64,000 nucleotides of DNA from Tritrichomonas musculus (lineage: Eukaryota; Parabasalia; Tritrichomonadida; Tritrichomonadidae). The notes below the pieces were generated by a model. The model did no database searches. It was not told the origin of the DNA and saw nothing but the letters and a program-made list of their open reading frames with translations. A program made the position numbers and the translations under genes. Numbering within the stretch: the stretch's first letter is position 1; every line of letters begins with the position of its first letter. Below are positions 59,554 through 64,000 of the stretch, in pieces. The stretch spans positions 2,108,001 to 2,172,000 of the forward strand of contig JAPFFF010000003.1 in assembly GCA_039105265.1 (NCBI GenBank). Reading direction: 5' to 3'.

Positions 59554-62500
59554 ATGAACAAGGACATTGAAGATGATTTTTTAGATGCTATTGGAGATGT
59601 CTATGCTGATACCAAATCACAGTTTCGTCGTGAATATAATCGACGTGCTAAACAATATAAAAAGAACGACAAGTTTAAAGAAGAAATGAGGAAGCTCATG
59701 ATTCCAGCAGGACAAGGTATTGGTTTTGCAACAGACATCAACCAAGATGAAGATAAGAGGTATGCGTTTACTGAAACACTTAGACAGATTTATAAAATGA
59801 AACATGCTGGAAGACCTATTGTAAAAGCAATAGCACTTGATGGAACTCACAAGTACTTCACACTCAGTGATAAGCACAACATCGAAAGTACACTCGGACA
59901 TATAACAGGAGAACTTGATTTAAGTGAAGACCAATCAGATACAAATCCATACATCTCAAACATGTTCATTCCTGTTCGATATGAGGTACAATTTATTGAC
60001 ATGAATAAAACAAATGATGGTGTTCATTTTCGAACCAAGATGCAAGATATGGATACTCATGAAATCTATGATGATGAAGTCGAAATTGATGAAGACTATC
60101 GAAATACACCAGAAGGTAGTTTTTTTCCATACATCAATCGTTCTCCAATAGACCTATCAGCATATCAAATCTTTCATGAAGTAAGGAAAGAGAACTACAG
60201 AGATAATTGTTTTGTATATGCTTGTATACAATCAGGTGTGTTCACTGATGATGAAATAGATGACCTACGATTTTTTGTTCAAACAAGAACCATACCTAAT
60301 AACAAGATAATTGATGTTGCTCAAAAGTTCAAGTGCAATTTTAGCATCATTAGAGTTGTTGAACAACCTGATAAATACAAGTATGAAACAAGAATCAACA
60401 CCAGAAAGAAAAAATGGTCTGTTGATTTTAAAAGAGAAGTTAAACTGATATTGTTCAAAGACCATTATATGCTCAACAGGAAAATACCTTGTACATTATT
60501 CTACCTTCAACACTATGAAGAACTTGATAAAACATTTGCACATATGCCTTTTGAAAAAAGATGTAAGATACAAAGATTGCATGATAATGGAAAGACTGTC
60601 AAAGACTATAATCATGAAGGAATCAAACCAATAACCTTTTTCCAAAAGATGTTTGAACTACATCTATTCGAAGAAATAAAAGCATGTGAAATGGATATAA
60701 TCAACACAACTGAATATGAACATGTTAATGACTATGTAAGTCTCGAATATAATGCAGAACAATGTACAAGACTCATTGATAATAACAAGAAGAAACAAAA
60801 TACATGGTCAAGGATTTATTATAGCGACTTCGAAACAAACTCTACAGTCAGTCCACATATACCATATCTCAATTGTACTATCTTTCGAGATGGTGCCAAC
60901 ATACATAAAATATCTATTCAAGGTGAAGATTGTGGACAGAAGCTCTTGAATTATTTATGGAGTGGTTCATTAACATATTTTCACAACCTCAAGTATGATG
61001 CATGCTTTTTCATTAACACACCTGGATGGGATACACAGATAACAGAACGAAGTGGTACTGTACTTCAAATCATCATGACATTATTCGAAGAAGGTACAAG
61101 GAAAGTCAAAAAAAGATTAACATTCAGGAACTCATACAGTATAATACCACAAGCATTAAGTAAATTTGCTACAATGTTCAACCTCAATGTTCACAAGGAA
61201 GTCATGGCATATAAGCTATATACACAAGAGAACATACAAAGAAGAATTGTTGATGCTACTGAGTTCCAACAGCAATACATCGATGAAAACCAAGACAAGT
61301 TATCGAAAGAACAACTTGATGCAAACTGCAAGCAGATTATCGAAAATGCAAAAATAGCAAATTGTTATAATGATGGCAAAATCGACATCATTAAATATGC
61401 CATCTTCTATTGTTTCAAGGATTGTATTGTTTTGATGAAGGGAATGGAAAAATTTAATAGAGACCTCGGAGAAGTCTTTAAAGAAACAAAGACAGATATG
61501 TATGGTGTTCATGATTTTATATCTATCAGTGCTATTGGATATTGCTTTGCAAAAAAATATGGTTGTTTTGATGGATGTTATGAATTATCAGGTAAGTGTC
61601 AAGACTTCATTCAACGATGTGTTTCAGGTGGACGAACAATGACAGCAGGTAATGAAAAGCAATACATCGAAGGAAGGATACAAGACTTTGATGCAGTTAG
61701 CTTATATCCATCTGCAATGTATGTCATGGATGGTATACCAAAAGGAAGACCTAAAGTAATACCACAAGGTACTACCCATGAACAACTTATGCAATATGAT
61801 ACATTCTTTATCGAAGTCAACATCAAGAAACTCGAATGTAAATCAAAAGAGCCATATAAATTTGGACAAGTATTTACAAGGAATGAAGCAGGTAGTAAAA
61901 TATTCGGCAATTTCCTTGTTGACCATTATTATATCGATAAAGTAGGTCTTATGGACTTGTTCGAATTTTATGATGTTGAATATGAGTTAATACGTGGCTA
62001 TTACTTTGATGAAGGATTTAACAAGAAAATCAATGAGTTCATTGAGAAGCTCTTTAATCTCAGGGCAAGTTATAAAAAGCAAAAGAACCCTCTTGAACAA
62101 ACAATAAAGCTCCTCCTCAACTCCATATATGGCAAGTCAATATTAAAAGCAACTAAGACTGAAACAAAGACAGTACCAAAAAGCCAACTATACAAGTATC
62201 TCTGGCGGAACTACAACTTTGTCAAGGAGGTTGTTGAAGATGTTAATATTGATAAGTGCTATGTCAAGAAGTTGAAACCAATTAATGACCATTTCAACCT
62301 ACCTCAATTTGGTGCAAGCGTTCTCTCTTGGAGTAAGCACTTAATGAACAGGGTTATGGCTACAGCTGAGCAAGCAGGTATACCTATCTACTACCAAGAC
62401 ACAGATTCTTGTCACGTTATGGAAAATGACGTGCCAAAGATAGCTGACTTATTCCAGTTCAAGTATCATCAACCTCTTATTGGTAAAAATATGTGTCAGT

Positions 62501-62829
62501 TCCATAATGACTTCGATGAGTTCGAAGGTAGTCAAGGGGAAATACACTCAAGAAAACTCATTGCACTTGGTAAAAAGAGCTACCTCGATATCTTGGTTGA
62601 TGAACAAGGAAATGAAGGATACCATATTAGACTTAAAGGAATTCCAAAACAAGTTATTCTCAACAAGTGCAAAAGGATGGGTATCTCAGTTGAAGAACTT
62701 TTTGAAAGGATGTACAAAGGAGAAAGCATGACATTTGATTTGTTGGATGGTTCGAATGCATTCAGGAAGTCAAAGACATTTCAACAAACCAACTTACCTA
62801 AATTTGCACGTACTCTTAGGTTTACGTAG
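59554..62829 (+). CDS. Polinton protein-primed family B DNA polymerase with OTU-like N-terminal region
   Basis: 1091 residues from ATG 59,554 (an upstream TTG is rejected). The exonuclease site YYSDFETN is near residue 425. Polymerase motif A DAVSLYPSAMYV is near 715, motif B LLNSIYGKS near 850 and motif C YYQDTDS near 945, as in the protein-primed (phi29/adenovirus) branch. The N-terminal 330 residues contain YRDNCFVYACIQSG near 210 and LFKDHYML near 305. Their Asp-x-Cys and His pattern resembles an OTU-type cysteine protease. It replicates the element. Confidence 0.94.
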   Translation: MNKDIEDDFLDAIGDVYADTKSQFRREYNRRAKQYKKNDKFKEEMRKLMIPAGQGIGFATDINQDEDKRYAFTETLRQIYKMKHAGRPIVKAIALDGTHKYFTLSDKHNIESTLGHITGELDLSEDQSDTNPYISNMFIPVRYEVQFIDMNKTNDGVHFRTKMQDMDTHEIYDDEVEIDEDYRNTPEGSFFPYINRSPIDLSAYQIFHEVRKENYRDNCFVYACIQSGVFTDDEIDDLRFFVQTRTIPNNKIIDVAQKFKCNFSIIRVVEQPDKYKYETRINTRKKKWSVDFKREVKLILFKDHYMLNRKIPCTLFYLQHYEELDKTFAHMPFEKRCKIQRLHDNGKTVKDYNHEGIKPITFFQKMFELHLFEEIKACEMDIINTTEYEHVNDYVSLEYNAEQCTRLIDNNKKKQNTWSRIYYSDFETNSTVSPHIPYLNCTIFRDGANIHKISIQGEDCGQKLLNYLWSGSLTYFHNLKYDACFFINTPGWDTQITERSGTVLQIIMTLFEEGTRKVKKRLTFRNSYSIIPQALSKFATMFNLNVHKEVMAYKLYTQENIQRRIVDATEFQQQYIDENQDKLSKEQLDANCKQIIENAKIANCYNDGKIDIIKYAIFYCFKDCIVLMKGMEKFNRDLGEVFKETKTDMYGVHDFISISAIGYCFAKKYGCFDGCYELSGKCQDFIQRCVSGGRTMTAGNEKQYIEGRIQDFDAVSLYPSAMYVMDGIPKGRPKVIPQGTTHEQLMQYDTFFIEVNIKKLECKSKEPYKFGQVFTRNEAGSKIFGNFLVDHYYIDKVGLMDLFEFYDVEYELIRGYYFDEGFNKKINEFIEKLFNLRASYKKQKNPLEQTIKLLLNSIYGKSILKATKTETKTVPKSQLYKYLWRNYNFVKEVVEDVNIDKCYVKKLKPINDHFNLPQFGASVLSWSKHLMNRVMATAEQAGIPIYYQDTDSCHVMENDVPKIADLFQFKYHQPLIGKNMCQFHNDFDEFEGSQGEIHSRKLIALGKKSYLDILVDEQGNEGYHIRLKGIPKQVILNKCKRMGISVEELFERMYKGESMTFDLLDGSNAFRKSKTFQQTNLPKFARTLRFT

Positions 62830-63532
62830 ATGGTTTAATTTTGATAGTTATGAACAAAGGACTTTTTAACAATATCGGCTGGTATTGGAAATCTACTAAA
62901 CTTAATTCTAAAAATTTTAATGAATCTGTATATGTTTTTATTTTTAATGGTTTACTTTCAGTTTCGAAATCATATATAAGTGGTTTATTATCTAAGGTGA
63001 AGGTATTTATACTACCAATAACTGATGGTGTATATTGTTGTTCACCTATATTGGAGTATATGGCATTACCTTGTAATGATACTAAATACAACTTAGTATG
63101 ATTTAATATTGGTATATCTTTTATTATATAGGTTGTATTAGCAGGCAACTCTAAAGGCAATGGAGTATTATAAAGACCAGTTACTAATGCAGCTCGATGA
63201 GTTAAAGACGTAATGGTAGTCTTCATTGTGGTTTTTAATTGAAATGTTCTTGTTTCTTGTTTATACTCCCATTGAAACCAAGACATTAAATTTAATACCG
63301 ATTGTAATTCTTTGATAGTATAGGAAAATTTAGGAGTTCGAAAATAGGCTTTAATAGGTATTGAATCACTTGACATTTCAATATAATCATCACCATTGGT
63401 TAACAGAATATTACTCAAGGTACTAATTGAAGATACATAATACTTGACATATTTACACTTCCAAGGTATATCCAAATTGATAGATACCTTATTATATTCA
63501 TCAGCATTTGTACTTTGTACTGATACTAACAT
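62822..63532 (-). CDS. Polinton penton/minor capsid candidate (single jelly roll, 236 aa)
   Basis: A beta-rich protein ending LKFLELSLVDFQYQPILL and SPLFITIKIKP, a pattern seen in single-jelly-roll minor capsid proteins. Starts at ATG 63,532. It is convergent with the polymerase, overlapping its end by 8 bp, and divergent from the next gene with an 17-bp spacer. Assignment rests on strand pattern and size. Confidence 0.65.
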   Translation of the reverse strand: MLVSVQSTNADEYNKVSINLDIPWKCKYVKYYVSSISTLSNILLTNGDDYIEMSSDSIPIKAYFRTPKFSYTIKELQSVLNLMSWFQWEYKQETRTFQLKTTMKTTITSLTHRAALVTGLYNTPLPLELPANTTYIIKDIPILNHTKLYLVSLQGNAIYSNIGEQQYTPSVIGSINTFTLDNKPLIYDFETESKPLKIKTYTDSLKFLELSLVDFQYQPILLKSPLFITIKIKPST

Positions 63533-63549
63533 TTTATTATATCCAAAAA

Positions 63550-64000
63550 ATGTCAATTAAACTTTATTCTTTGCAATCAAATGAAGCAGAGAAGCTCAAA
63601 GACAAGGATGTTGAGATAAGTGTTAATGATGAAGGTAATATTGATATTATAAGAAATGAGGACCCAGATGATTATCCTACGTTTAGTTGTTTATATAACA
63701 AGGCTGAAGTAGATGAAAGAGTAGTCAAAGGTTATATCGAAAATGGAGGAAAGCTTGATGGTTTCGGCAATGTACCTATTACACACAAATTTGCCAATTA
63801 TTTAAAATATGTATTTAAAGGACCTGAAAAGACACCTCTATTAGAAGGCTCACTACCTGAAAAAGCAGAGTCATATAAGGAGTTGATAAAAGATGAACTT
63901 TGCGTAAATACCTTAAATGAATTTATTGAAGAAGAATCTAATACATGTGAGGCTATTCATGAGATGTATACCGAATTGATGTGTGCTGTTGATGGATATG
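63550..64000 (+). CDS. Polinton protein of unknown function, partial (runs off window)
   Basis: Starts at ATG 63,550 (MSIKLYSLQSNEAEKLKDKD) and stays open for 150 codons to the window edge. Acidic, mixed alpha/beta composition with DDYPTFSCLYNKAEVDERV. No domain is recognised and the C-terminus is not in the window. Confidence 0.7.
   Translation, partial: MSIKLYSLQSNEAEKLKDKDVEISVNDEGNIDIIRNEDPDDYPTFSCLYNKAEVDERVVKGYIENGGKLDGFGNVPITHKFANYLKYVFKGPEKTPLLEGSLPEKAESYKELIKDELCVNTLNEFIEEESNTCEAIHEMYTELMCAVDGY

Larger units (their letters stand above)
46238..64000. mobile_element. Polinton/Maverick, left 17.8 kb (right end outside window)
   Basis: Identified by the combination of integrase, packaging ATPase, adenovirus-type protease, double-jelly-roll capsid protein and protein-primed DNA polymerase B. 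The left end is placed at AGTATATACGAG (46,238, uncertain by about 5 bp), where base composition changes abruptly. The right terminal repeat lies beyond the window, so the target duplication cannot be checked. No clear break was seen in the visible part; it looks whole as far as seen and is therefore probably young. Confidence 0.93.

Overview
The window looks like nuclear DNA of a trichomonad parasite (Parabasalia). A Tritrichomonas-like species is my best guess, but the species is inferred. It is very AT-rich and its genes are compact with no visible introns. Several start codons sit 10-20 nt behind a TCA(Y)(W) initiator-like motif of the kind known from Trichomonas. Long A/T homopolymers, many protein kinases and a large Polinton (Maverick) also fit.

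Region 1 (about 0.2-20.5 kb) is a host gene cluster. It holds the U5 snRNP helicase Brr2, tRNA-Asp(GTC), a SAM methyltransferase, EB1, a bromodomain protein, a BTB protein with a GATase-like C-terminus, a large Asn-rich unknown, a type I membrane protein, an Akt-like PH/AGC kinase and a Rad23-like protein.

Region 2 (20,568-31,006) is one 10.4-kb MULE-type DNA transposon. Its two 733-bp terminal inverted repeats have equal length and appear identical where compared. Inside each end is an array of 123-bp repeats, about 4 units on the left and 8 on the right. It carries a MULE transposase with a homeodomain-like C-terminus, a helical-repeat passenger gene, a family of short perfect hairpins and a 21-bp satellite whose variant units recur at exact multiples of 21 bp (147, 147, 294, 273).

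Region 3 (31.0-46.2 kb) is gene-poor host DNA. It holds a low-complexity gene that appears frameshifted, an R2R3 MYB factor, a CK1-family kinase, a small membrane protein that may be V-ATPase Ac45/Voa1-like, prenyltransferase alpha subunit and a Utp30/RSL1D1-type L1-domain protein. A 1.19-kb non-autonomous transposon at 39.0-40.2 kb splits a dispersed repeat, and an unsplit copy of that repeat lies at 45.6 kb.

Region 4 (about 46.24 kb to the window end) is the left 17.8 kb of a Polinton/Maverick. It encodes an HNH nuclease, adenovirus-type protease, integrase, packaging ATPase, double-jelly-roll major capsid protein, jelly-roll penton candidates, protein-primed DNA polymerase B and about ten small proteins. 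It looks whole as far as it is visible and is therefore probably young. Four of its proteins carry five copies of a short G/D-[TIV]-Q-T motif resembling dynein light chain LC8 ligands, and two of its repeat arrays share a core. Several coding regions were assigned the first ATG rather than an upstream TTG or GTG extension; the reasons are given per gene.
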